From the NCBI GenBank assembly GCA_026710655.1, contig JAPOQN010000001.1, positions 186,001-250,000 on the forward strand: a stretch of 64,000 nt of DNA, read 5' to 3'. This document shows, in pieces, positions 55,901 to 62,913 of this stretch (positions are counted from its first letter, which is position 1; every line of letters begins with the position of its first letter). The notes beneath the pieces were generated by a model. The model was not told the DNA's origin. It made no database searches and saw only the letters and a program-made list of their open reading frames with translations. The translations under genes were made by a program, and so were the position numbers. Source of the stretch: Chloroflexota bacterium. GTDB taxonomy: Bacteria > Chloroflexota > Dehalococcoidia > Tepidiformales > Tepidiformaceae.

Positions 55901-55989
55901 GCTACCTGAGCGACACCGACTTCCAGGAGATCGCCTTCGCCGTCCTCGCCCGCGAGATATTCCAGGCGGTCGAGGCGGCCGGCCGCTAA
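52918..55989 (+). CDS. hsdR: Type I restriction endonuclease subunit HsdR
   Basis: HsdR translocates and cuts unmodified DNA. The 1023-residue protein starts MTSQTNEAAFESTVESMLLG, then a RecB-type nuclease domain with DEVDLLFALNGVPVATCELKN (Asp and Glu-x-Lys near 137-154), SF2 helicase motif I HSAGSGKTNS near 312-320, motif II VDEAHSS near 441, motif III FFAFTATPKGKT, and helicase domain 2 with VVTGSRLHAVRYM and ILLVAEKYQTGFDQP. It ends with a helical domain. All catalytic motifs are intact. It is separated from hsdM-hsdS by the HEPN gene and the opposite-strand toxin-antitoxin pair. Confidence 0.95.
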   Translation: MTSQTNEAAFESTVESMLLGGGWRQGDRSEWDVDTAIFPADALAFIRDTQSELWADMVALHGANLDSAITQTLVKELDLKGSLHVLRHGFRFSGKTFRLAYFKPASGLNPDALARFERNDLTVTRQARCHPGAGDEVDLLFALNGVPVATCELKNPMTGQTWRNAVRQYQQDRDPNAPLFRFQKRALVHFAADPEEVHMTTRLAGEATRFLPFNRGSNPGAVQCGKGNPQHPSGYRTGYFWQEVLKRERFLDILGSYVFLETREEKVDDAKGARTEKRESVIFPRYHQLDAVSSLVATAAEDGPGRNYLIQHSAGSGKTNSISWLSHRLASLHTAADEKVYDCVIVITDRRVLDQQLQDAIYQIEHAQGVVKAIDEDSQQLARALVDGTKIVITTLQKFPFVLKGLLTIAGASPSESPTEAERSQAVEWRREIAGRRYAVIVDEAHSSQTGETAREMKAILGSRAQTDEEPEDWQDGLTAMVESRGPQPNLSFFAFTATPKGKTVELFGRPGPSGKPEPFHVYSMRQAIEENFILDVLQNYTDYNTYYRIAKQAADDPDVPKRRTAVALAKFMTLHPHNISQKTEVIVEHFREHVRHRIGGRAKAMVVTGSRLHAVRYMQAFERYIEEHSYDDIRPLVAFSGTVTDPDTGLDFTEPGMNTDIVTGKPISEARLPARFASPDYQILLVAEKYQTGFDQPLLQAMYVDKRLDGVQAVQTLSRLNRVEPGKEAPFVLDFVNDPEDISTAFAPYYDRTQLLEASDPYQLEQLKHELDGLQVYHVSEVETFARVFYVPLSRQQPGDHARIEECLQPARDRFHTLDEDGQNEFRDRLSAFVNLYSFLSQIIPYGDSELERLASFGRLLLPSLQPARDGPVDLGDDVTLEYYRLEHVQTYAAFFEDQEVYVTSPRAVGTGSPEEEKAPLSEIIDQLNERFGTNFTDEDRLFFEQVKERALRDEDVRQIAVANPFDKFSLGIRERVGQMMVERMGENDALVTRYLSDTDFQEIAFAVLAREIFQAVEAAGR

Positions 55990-56198
55990 TAGCCGACGAG
56001 CGTGTCGCTGCGTGGTGCTCTCGAACCAGCGGCGACCCTTCAAAGATGTGAACTCACCATCGTCGTGTCTTAGCCCCATGAGCACAGTTCTGCGACGATG
56101 AAGTCTCCGGTTCGGGGGAAACGTGGGGCCTGCGAGTGCCGCTGGTTGGTCACGCTTCGCTGCCTAGAGCCCCAAACTAAGCACTGAGGAGCCGAGAA

Positions 56199-56934
56199 GT
56201 GTCCGATCTAATCGCGTGCCTTCAGTCTTTCAATCTGAAGGAAGAGGTTCATGTTGTTACGCGCCGCCCTCGGCGGGGGGGACATTCTGACTTGAGGCGA
56301 GGTTTTTCGGGAAGGCCTCGGCGTCGTCATCGGCGTAGACGTGCCGAGAGATGCGTTCGTAGCGATGGACTACCACCTCGACTGGCTTCAGTTGGCGTTA
56401 TTCCTCACCCGGACGCCCGAGCCGCCACAGTTCATCCCGAAGGGCGATGTGCTTGGCGAAGGTCAGGAAGACTTCAAAGCGAACCAGATGGATATCGACC
56501 TTCTCTTGGTGTTCAACAAAGGTGGCACTCCCCACCTTGTGTTGCTTGAGGCGAAGATGGAAACCGGCTGGTCGAACCTCCAGATGTGGAAAGAGGCGAA
56601 GCGGCTACGCCAAATCTTCGGGGAACAGCCAGATCTTGATGTCGTCCGACCGTACTTCATGCTGCTGTCGTGGACTCGGCCGCGACGCCTTGAGGCAGAT
56701 GAGTGGACCGCCTGGATGACGCGGGATGGGAAGCCAGTGTGGATGGAATTGCCGTGGCCCCATGGCCTCTCCAATGTCACCCGATGCGGCGATGACGGGC
56801 GAGGATCGATAGATGGCGGCTTCCTGCGAGTAGACCACCTAGCGGGGTCGACGCTGCGACCGTCGGATGGTAGGAGGCGTTCAGGGGTAGCGAGGAACGC
56901 CTCTGGGCAGGGAACTGTGGGTAGTCCGTTCTAG
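56199..56934 (+). pseudogene. Decayed PD-(D/E)XK nuclease-like gene
   Basis: The intact 3' part (frame from 56341) reads VAMDYHLDWLQLALFLTRTP, then MDIDLLLVFNKGGTPHLVLL and EAKMETGWSNLQMWKEAKRL, a D...E-x-K pattern of a PD-(D/E)XK-type fold, and a C-terminal MELPWPHGLSNVTRC region. The 5' end is broken: VSDLIACLQSFNLKE (from 56199) continues in another frame as RFMLLRAALGGG. An apparent 1-bp insertion lies near 56241-56247, and an in-frame TGA follows at 56293-56295 before EVFREGLGVVIGVDVP. So at least two lesions separate the start from the nuclease-like core. It could be residual defence DNA or an error-prone stretch. Confidence 0.6.
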
Positions 56935-57081
56935 TCGTCAGGCGAAGGCCCCAGCTTCGTAAGGCGAATGGCTCCGTGAGGAGTGTGCAGGGACCGTATC
57001 GTGCGACCGCATCATCTTGTCGCTGCCCTCGTTGGTAGATCCCGTCAAACACATCTCCCAGGGCCTAGATTCCATCCGCTG

Positions 57082-57516
57082 CTACTGGTTACGTACTCGC
57101 TGCGGGCCAGAACGACTTCGCACCGCCTCCTCGATTCGCTCGGCGACTCGGTCCACGTTCGAAAGAACCTCGTGCCCCCAAACCCGTAGGACAACCCAGC
57201 CGTCCCTTCGGAGCCGGGCAAAGTTCCGACGGTCTCGACGACGATTCTCTTCGATCTTGTTGATCCAGTAGGGAGAGAGCTTGTGCCTCCATGTTGGGAA
57301 TCTCCATCCATGCCAGAAGTCCCCATCGACGAACACCACAACCCGTGCGCCAGCGAAGACGATGTCAGGAGTGCCGGGAAGGCCTCGCGCATTCTTCCTG
57401 TAGCGGAGGCCTCGCGCGAACAGAGCCCGGCGCACCGCTATCTCGATCCCCGTGTCTTTGCTGCGGACACGAGACATTAGGCGACTGCGCTGGTGGGGGG
57501 TTAGCGAGTCTGTCAC
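57082..57516 (-). CDS. vsr: Very short patch repair endonuclease (Vsr)
   Basis: Vsr nicks 5' of T:G mismatches made by deamination of 5-methylcytosine. The 144-residue protein has the family start TPHQRSRLMSRVRSKDTGIE with the catalytic Asp in SKDT, RYRKNARGLPGTPDIVF, the core VVFVDGDFWHGWRFP, and a C-terminal VVLRVWGHEVLSNVDRVAER helix. It starts with GTG one base after the stop of the upstream dcm gene, so they are cotranscribed; pairing with a C5 methyltransferase is the classical setting. In Vsr-like restriction systems the enzyme can also act as the restriction nuclease. Confidence 0.93.
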   Translation of the reverse strand: MTDSLTPHQRSRLMSRVRSKDTGIEIAVRRALFARGLRYRKNARGLPGTPDIVFAGARVVVFVDGDFWHGWRFPTWRHKLSPYWINKIEENRRRDRRNFARLRRDGWVVLRVWGHEVLSNVDRVAERIEEAVRSRSGPQRVRNQ

Positions 57517-57517
57517 G

Positions 57518-58696
57518 TCACCGAGTTTGCGTCGCTAACTCGGCGTTGTCGACGTACTGCCGAAGCGATTGGAGGAAGCCTTCCTCGAAGCGCAAAGAAC
57601 TCGCGCTCGCACGTTTGAGAAACCCTGCTGCCGCCCGCTGCGAGAGTGGTGTTCCATCTTCACGCAAGAAGTGGCTGAGCAGTCGGTACTTGCGTTTCAG
57701 AGGCCAAGCGGAGACGGGCACCGAGAACCGCTGACCCTCTCCACCTCTAGCTGCAACTGGCCACTTGGAGCCGTTCGGCAGGTGGGCTTCACCTGCTGGC
57801 CGAAACACTCCAGGGTGTCGGATCCTCCGCCCGAGCCACTCCGCAACGGGAACGCTGACCGCATTACCGACGAGCTTCCAGCGCGCCCCTTCCGACTTGG
57901 CTGCCGCCGTCCAGCCTCGGCGGAAGCCTTGGAGTGCTTCCGCGTCGCGAATGTTGGGAGTGAAGAATCTTGGTCGGTCTCCATCGCCCTCACGAAGCCA
58001 GACTGCCGGCGGTGAGGCAAGACCGAGCCCTGAGCCGCTCTTTAGTGGTGGCACACCCTCGTCAGTCCACCCGACGCCGCGGTTTCCCTCGGTCCAATAG
58101 AAGCCCGCCATCCCTTCGCTTCTGCTCTCGGTTGGTAGTCCACGGTCGTCTGCCAGCAGTACGCGGGCAGGGTCGACCGTGCGGGATGCGAAAAGAAAGA
58201 CCCGACGTCGGCGTTGGGGTAGACCAAACGACCGGGTGTCGACGATGCGATAGGCCCACCGGAAACCTAGACCCTCGATGCGTTCGATTATTGTTGTCAT
58301 TGCCTTGCCGTGATCGAGCGACAGCATGAAGGGAACGTTCTCAAGGATCACGTCCATCGACGGGTCGGAAGTGTGCAGCAGACGAAAAACCTGGTCGATG
58401 AGTCCGGACTGAGGCCCAACGATTCCTTTAGTCCGCCCGGCCTGGCTGAGATCCGCGCAGGGAAAGCCGGCAGCGAGTAGGTCCGTCGGCGGTAGCGCCT
58501 CAAGGTCGTGGACGTCGCCGACCAGTCGAGCCTCGGGGAATTTGAGCGCTAGTACCGAACGAGCTTCCGAATCTGTCTCGCACAGCATGGCAGCATGGAA
58601 TCCGGCGCGCCTGAACCCGACTTCAAACCCCCCAATGCCCGCGAACAGGCCTATCGCGGTCTGAGGCTTGGAGTCGAACACTCTATTCCCCATCAT
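57518..58696 (-). CDS. dcm: DNA C5-cytosine methyltransferase
   Basis: The 392-residue protein transfers methyl groups to C5 of cytosine. Motif I is AIGLFAGIGGFEVGFRRAGF, motif IV is AAGFPCADLSQAG with catalytic Cys80, motif VI ENVPFML near 119, motif VIII GLPQRRRRVFLFA, and motif X KLVGNAVSVPVAEWLG. The variable target-recognition region lies between VIII and X. A basic C-terminal tail of about 90 residues follows motif X and is unusual in length. The start is the ATG ending at 58696; an upstream in-frame ATG at 58735 gives 13 more residues without a ribosome-binding site. Confidence 0.93.
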   Translation of the reverse strand: MMGNRVFDSKPQTAIGLFAGIGGFEVGFRRAGFHAAMLCETDSEARSVLALKFPEARLVGDVHDLEALPPTDLLAAGFPCADLSQAGRTKGIVGPQSGLIDQVFRLLHTSDPSMDVILENVPFMLSLDHGKAMTTIIERIEGLGFRWAYRIVDTRSFGLPQRRRRVFLFASRTVDPARVLLADDRGLPTESRSEGMAGFYWTEGNRGVGWTDEGVPPLKSGSGLGLASPPAVWLREGDGDRPRFFTPNIRDAEALQGFRRGWTAAAKSEGARWKLVGNAVSVPVAEWLGRRIRHPGVFRPAGEAHLPNGSKWPVAARGGEGQRFSVPVSAWPLKRKYRLLSHFLREDGTPLSQRAAAGFLKRASASSLRFEEGFLQSLRQYVDNAELATQTR

Positions 58697-58844
58697 TTGC
58701 CCAACCGCTCGAGCATATGAACAGTAAACTAGCATGTGGAGGTGGCTAACGGCGAGCCGCCAGGCGGGCCAGCCAGCAGCCGCTGTAGGGTTGTCGGCGG
58801 AGGCAAGGAGGGTCAGAAGCTCCGACCAGGGGAGGTTGACAGCA

Positions 58845-58927
58845 CACTGCAATCCTTGCCGTTGCGATCAGGGAGCCGCGGCCGCCGGGCTCTGCCCGGA
58901 GTGGTCTCACTGGAAAGGATTGCAGTG
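58845..58927. repeat. Long inverted repeat between the sensor-like genes and dcm
   Basis: CACTGCAATCCTT (58845-58857) and AAGGATTGCAGTG (58915-58927) are exact reverse complements, 57 bp apart. The loop holds a second perfect stem, CCGGGC-TCT-GCCCGG (58885-58899). The right arm is also the end of the upstream coding region (codons for HCNPF). It could fold as a terminator or attenuator separating the kinase-like module from dcm-vsr. Confidence 0.65.
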
Positions 58928-59548
58928 TAGTTCTTTCATATCCTGCTTTAGCGACGGATAAGCATTACCCACAATCTTCACCAGCTCATCCAAGCCGTAG
59001 ATACTGATGTACGCCGCCAAAATGCAGTGAATCCCCCCGGATTTCCCATCCAGCGGGAAGGACGGCTGGGTTGTTGGGATCCAATTTGGTGCCTCAGGAA
59101 GGGGAACCCTCTTTCCGTCGAAGCTAGTAAAGGAGGTTACGTGTTGACAATGCAGCATTTTATGCGAACCGCGCCCATATTCGAATCGGTATCCAATCGA
59201 TTCCCCCTCCTTCCCCTTATGGAAGAGCGCAACTTGCACCTTCACTGAGGAACTTCTCTTAGTGACCTTAGCATCGACAGCCATAAGTGGCAGTATGTGC
59301 TGTTCTCTTCGAGGAGACCGCAAATATAGGTACTGTCCGTCTCGAACCATAGACAGGTTCACTGTGTCCTTACGAACACTGATCCTGTCCTCGAAGTAAT
59401 CATCCTGAGCAACGCTGAATGGAAATGCTAACCTCTGAACGAGGGATTCGATGTTCTGTAACTCTGTATCGTCTGGCCGAATGGCGGACGTCAGCTGTAT
59501 GGCACTCAAGAGGTCCCTCAGGGCTGTCCGCTCGTCACTAGTGCCCAC
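58907..59548 (-). CDS. Protein of unknown function, third gene of kinase/receiver/Dcm cluster
   Basis: The 213-residue protein begins with GTG (MGTSDERTALRDLLSAIQLT) directly after the stop of the receiver-like gene. Helical N-terminus (about 1-50), then a strand-rich part (DDYFEDRISVRKDTVNLSMV, GQYLYLRSPRREQHILPLMA, VKVQVALFHKGKEGESIGYR), and a C-terminal helical part, SGGIHCILAAYISIYGLDEL. No catalytic motif or known family is recognised. There are two cysteine-containing segments (LHCQHV, GIHCIL, ELHCNPF) but no clear metal-binding spacing. Its position suggests it is an effector or adaptor of the upstream signal pair. Confidence 0.7.
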   Translation of the reverse strand: MGTSDERTALRDLLSAIQLTSAIRPDDTELQNIESLVQRLAFPFSVAQDDYFEDRISVRKDTVNLSMVRDGQYLYLRSPRREQHILPLMAVDAKVTKRSSSVKVQVALFHKGKEGESIGYRFEYGRGSHKMLHCQHVTSFTSFDGKRVPLPEAPNWIPTTQPSFPLDGKSGGIHCILAAYISIYGLDELVKIVGNAYPSLKQDMKELHCNPFQ

Positions 59549-60736
59549 TTAGTCTAGCCTAGAAGCAGGGGTGTACTCAACGTTCTTATCGGGCTGCTCT
59601 ACGTAACGTAATCTGAAAGGGCTGTCTGTGGCGGGGACAAAGCGCCTACTATCCCCAGGCAGCGTGAAGCGTGAGCTGTCCTCTGCGAACGTCCAATCCA
59701 ACTCCCTTCGCGACCAGGGGCTATCAACCTCCTCGATGCTAGAGTCTGCAGAGAGGCTGTGCCAAGACCAGCAGTGCCGACCGACCCACTCCCATCCGGT
59801 GAAGTGGTGATTGGTAATCCGGCGATTGCGAATTCCCAGCCGTTGGATGTGGCCTGCTAGGGACGCTGTGCGGTTCCAAGACTCAAGCGCATCAGGATCG
59901 GTCAATAGGCTCGGAAAACGCGATACCAGGTGTGGCGCGTCGACCAATGTGTCTTGGCGGGGCAATACGACATTGGTGAGCCACTTCGTAACTCTGGCGA
60001 CCGCTATGCGGGCGGCCCACAAGTCGTCCGGGACTTTGTCGGAGGCGGCCAAGCCAATCGGGCTTTCTTCGACAACTTGCCGAAATGTGATCGTGCCGGC
60101 TTCCCCGCGCCCACCCAAGTAGCGAGCCACCTGGTCGGAGAATCTCGATGCCGCGCTCTCATCAAAACCAAGGTATTGCAGAACGTTCTTATCGAGCTGT
60201 TTAGCAACTGCTCGGACTAGCCGCTTCCGGGTTTGTACCGCCTCCGGGACAACCGGCCAGGCCCAAGGTCGGTATTCAGGGAAAGAGTGTGACCACAGCC
60301 CGGCGTTACCGACCTGGTAGCTTCCGATGTCCAAGTCAGCGAACGAGTCGAGGCGCCCCGACAAGTTGAGGTCAAACCTATTCGTCCCGAATTGATTCAT
60401 GACCATGATGAAGGACACCGAGGAGTAACAACGGGCCAAGTACGCCAACCTGGCGCCGGTGGTGTCCCCATGGTCTCCAAAGTCGAGGAGGTCGAAGTCG
60501 ACAACCAGGACGTCGGCGCCATCCAAAGGGAACTGGCCGGTCGGCCACTCTGTCCCCTCACGCGCCGCCTGCCGCCGACGATGCAGCATGGTGACGATAC
60601 CGGAGAGTTCGTCGTCGTCCTTCAAGATGACGTGGATATTAGGTGTATCTAGCCCTCCATCAACGAAGCCCTTGACGATCTGACTCTCCCATCGGCTCGC
60701 CTGTTCCGGCTTGTCGTCCAACAGGATGACTTTCAC
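59549..60736 (-). CDS. Receiver-like protein with unknown C-terminal domain
   Basis: The 395-residue protein starts VKVILLDDKPEQASRWESQI, a receiver-domain beginning with the acidic pair Asp7-Asp8. After an unusual helical insertion (about 40-70) comes VLVVDFDLLDFGD, where Asp80 is at the phosphoacceptor position, then YSSVSFIMVMNQFG where receivers have their Thr/Ser strand; the conserved Lys is not evident. Residues about 150-395 (QVGNAGLWSHSFPEYRPWAW, HHFTGWEWVGRHCWSWHS) match no family I know and are rich in Trp and His. GTG at 60736 with GGAGGG 6 bp upstream was chosen over the earlier GTG at 60760. It starts 2 bp after the stop of the histidine-kinase-like gene. Confidence 0.7.
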   Translation of the reverse strand: MKVILLDDKPEQASRWESQIVKGFVDGGLDTPNIHVILKDDDELSGIVTMLHRRRQAAREGTEWPTGQFPLDGADVLVVDFDLLDFGDHGDTTGARLAYLARCYSSVSFIMVMNQFGTNRFDLNLSGRLDSFADLDIGSYQVGNAGLWSHSFPEYRPWAWPVVPEAVQTRKRLVRAVAKQLDKNVLQYLGFDESAASRFSDQVARYLGGRGEAGTITFRQVVEESPIGLAASDKVPDDLWAARIAVARVTKWLTNVVLPRQDTLVDAPHLVSRFPSLLTDPDALESWNRTASLAGHIQRLGIRNRRITNHHFTGWEWVGRHCWSWHSLSADSSIEEVDSPWSRRELDWTFAEDSSRFTLPGDSRRFVPATDSPFRLRYVEQPDKNVEYTPASRLD

Positions 60737-60738
60737 AG

Positions 60739-62913
60739 CTATCCCTCCTGTTCGTCCCATGCGATCTCACATGTCGTGCTGAAGCCTTCGCGGGGCGGGA
60801 TGAACCGGACACTGGTTGACGCGCTCTCGCAAATGATCTTCACAATAGTTAGGCCGAGGCCCATCCCTCCAAGCCCAAGCTGCCGTCTGTCGCGGGAGAT
60901 TTCAAGGCGCCGCTGAAAGGGCTCGAACAGTTCCTCTGCCTCCTCCAAGTCAACGCCCACTCCGGTATCGCTGACCAGCAGGGAGACTCGAGGTCCTTTC
61001 TCAGTCGAGGCTATCTGAAGGTGCTTCACACGATTGTCGAGCATCGCGTTTGAAGCGTTCATCAGCAGATTCTGGAAGACAGAAGACCACGCGGCGTAGC
61101 TGGCAGCAGGCATCACTAAGTCATCGTTCAACCACTCTAGGTCTAATCGAACTCCTCTCAGCAGGTCCCCGAGGCGAACTTGAAGATCGAGGAGCAGAGG
61201 CTTGAGCACAAACCGGCGCTGCTCGGTACGGTCCACTTCTTCCCGCAGCGGGGCGAAAATGGCTAGGAGGTCGCGTGTATTGCTTACCCAAGCGGCTAGG
61301 TCAGAGGCGGGTTGACGCATGCGGTCGCTGATGTGGCTGAGCTCTCCCAGGTCGTCAGACAAGGCTTCAAGGGTGTTGAACTGGTGCCGCATCTCGTGGT
61401 CGATGGCTAAGGCCGATATACCGGCAGTAGCGAGCGATGCAAGGAGTGCTGACTCACCTCGCTGTTGCGCTGCGGTGTTCTTGACAAAGTTGATCGCCTT
61501 CGTCAGTTCCGACTCGACTTCTTGCCTGGCTCGCTCGGGAATCGAGGCACTGTACTTGTCGAGGAGAGCGGCAATTCGTTCCCCGAAGTCCGCAGGCGTG
61601 ACTGGAGCGCGGCGCAGTGTCGTTTGTAGCTGGTTCCAAGCCGTTCGGTGGGCGTAAAAGTCAAGCGCCCAGCGGACCGCATAACGAAGTTGTTCAAGGG
61701 CTTTGTTGTCAACGAGGCGATCGCGCGAGATCTGGATTTCCAGCCGATCCTCAAGTTCGGGGGGCCGGTCGCTGGCTACTCGGCGCTCCGTTGCTGTGTC
61801 GATGTTCACGACTCCCCAGAGACGGCTATTCGTTGGAAGGAAGTTGAGGCCGTTGGCAACGTTGAGGTTAGGAGGGAGGAGCCGAGAACGCGACAGGCGG
61901 TGGGCGTGATCGAACTCCAGCCGGAGCCAGTCCGACTCTGGGCCGCCGAGGGGAATCCGGAATCCCGCATCGTAGATGTGAGCCCCCCCGTACTCCCGGA
62001 AGTATTCCCGGGCCTCCCCGACCTTGATTCCGTAAGCCTGCTTCCCCTCAAGCTTGAATATCCTGAGCTCGAAATCGAGCTCGCCAATGAGGCAACGCTC
62101 TATCGTGTAGGAGGTTGACTCTTGGCTTCCATCTCGATGCTCAAGGGTAAGAGAGACAGTCGCTTCGTAGTCATTGGACTCGTCACCAGGGTCAGTGATT
62201 GCGCCGATTAGGCGGGCATCCCACAGTTCTAAGGCCCGCGTCAGCTGCCCCTCAAATGCCGCAGTTATGGAGGTGTCTGAACTCCGAAGGTTGATCTGGA
62301 AACGGGACGACGGATCCGAAGCCAGCGTAGAACGGAAGGGGGGTTGGAGAGACCACACTTCCCGGGCCAGTTGCTCGAAGTCACGAGGGGACCACTCGTG
62401 ACGCAGGCCGACCAGAGTGACAGACGTTCCCGAGGCGGCCCCTCCGGCGAATGACATGGTTGGCTCGACTTCGTTGTAGCGCGCCATCGCATGCGTCAAC
62501 TCGCCTGCGCTCGCGGCCTCGGACCAATCCACCTCAACCTGAAGGGCTGAGTGCGCCCGGTCGCCGGCATAGGTGGTCACTTCAAGCTGTTCTGCCAGGA
62601 GTTGGGTAGCCAGCCGTCCGACGCCCTTGGAACCGGTCAAGGGTCGGTGAAGCGTCGGCGACTCGCGTTCCGCTTCCTTGTGTGGGGATCCGATTCTCAT
62701 CCACCTGTCGCGGAACTCCGCAAGTGTCATGCCGACCCCGTCGTCCGAAACAACGATGCAGTCACCCGTGAAGTCAACATTGACCAAGTTTGCGTCAGCG
62801 TCGTAACTGTTCTTGATCAACTCCGCCAGAGCGACGTACGGCTTCCCGACGAGCCTCTCTCCCAGCTCGCGAATGAGGCGGGAGTCAACGGTGAAGTGGA
62901 TTTCAGCGCTCAA
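60739..62913 (-). CDS. Dual-GHKL protein: Hsp90/MutL-like ATPase plus histidine kinase
   Basis: The 724-residue protein combines two GHKL ATPase modules. The N-terminal one is Hsp90/MutL-like: ALAELIKNSYDADA (Asn35), VSDDGVGMTLAEF (Asp58) and TGSKGVGRLATQLLA (94-105). The C-terminal one is a histidine kinase: H-box-like IDHEMRHQFNTLEA (His506), N-box FQNLLMNASNAM (Asn615, Asn619), G1 DTGVGV near 649, and G2 GGMGLGLTI near 682. The middle (about 170-490) is a strand-rich Hsp90-like second domain then helices. No membrane segment is seen, so it is cytoplasmic. It starts with TTG and lacks a strong ribosome-binding site. MutL/Hsp90-type ATPases linked to Dcm and Vsr are known from the restriction-linked families described by Iyer and Aravind; the added kinase and receiver make this one distinctive. 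Confidence 0.82.
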   Translation of the reverse strand: MSAEIHFTVDSRLIRELGERLVGKPYVALAELIKNSYDADANLVNVDFTGDCIVVSDDGVGMTLAEFRDRWMRIGSPHKEAERESPTLHRPLTGSKGVGRLATQLLAEQLEVTTYAGDRAHSALQVEVDWSEAASAGELTHAMARYNEVEPTMSFAGGAASGTSVTLVGLRHEWSPRDFEQLAREVWSLQPPFRSTLASDPSSRFQINLRSSDTSITAAFEGQLTRALELWDARLIGAITDPGDESNDYEATVSLTLEHRDGSQESTSYTIERCLIGELDFELRIFKLEGKQAYGIKVGEAREYFREYGGAHIYDAGFRIPLGGPESDWLRLEFDHAHRLSRSRLLPPNLNVANGLNFLPTNSRLWGVVNIDTATERRVASDRPPELEDRLEIQISRDRLVDNKALEQLRYAVRWALDFYAHRTAWNQLQTTLRRAPVTPADFGERIAALLDKYSASIPERARQEVESELTKAINFVKNTAAQQRGESALLASLATAGISALAIDHEMRHQFNTLEALSDDLGELSHISDRMRQPASDLAAWVSNTRDLLAIFAPLREEVDRTEQRRFVLKPLLLDLQVRLGDLLRGVRLDLEWLNDDLVMPAASYAAWSSVFQNLLMNASNAMLDNRVKHLQIASTEKGPRVSLLVSDTGVGVDLEEAEELFEPFQRRLEISRDRRQLGLGGMGLGLTIVKIICESASTSVRFIPPREGFSTTCEIAWDEQEG

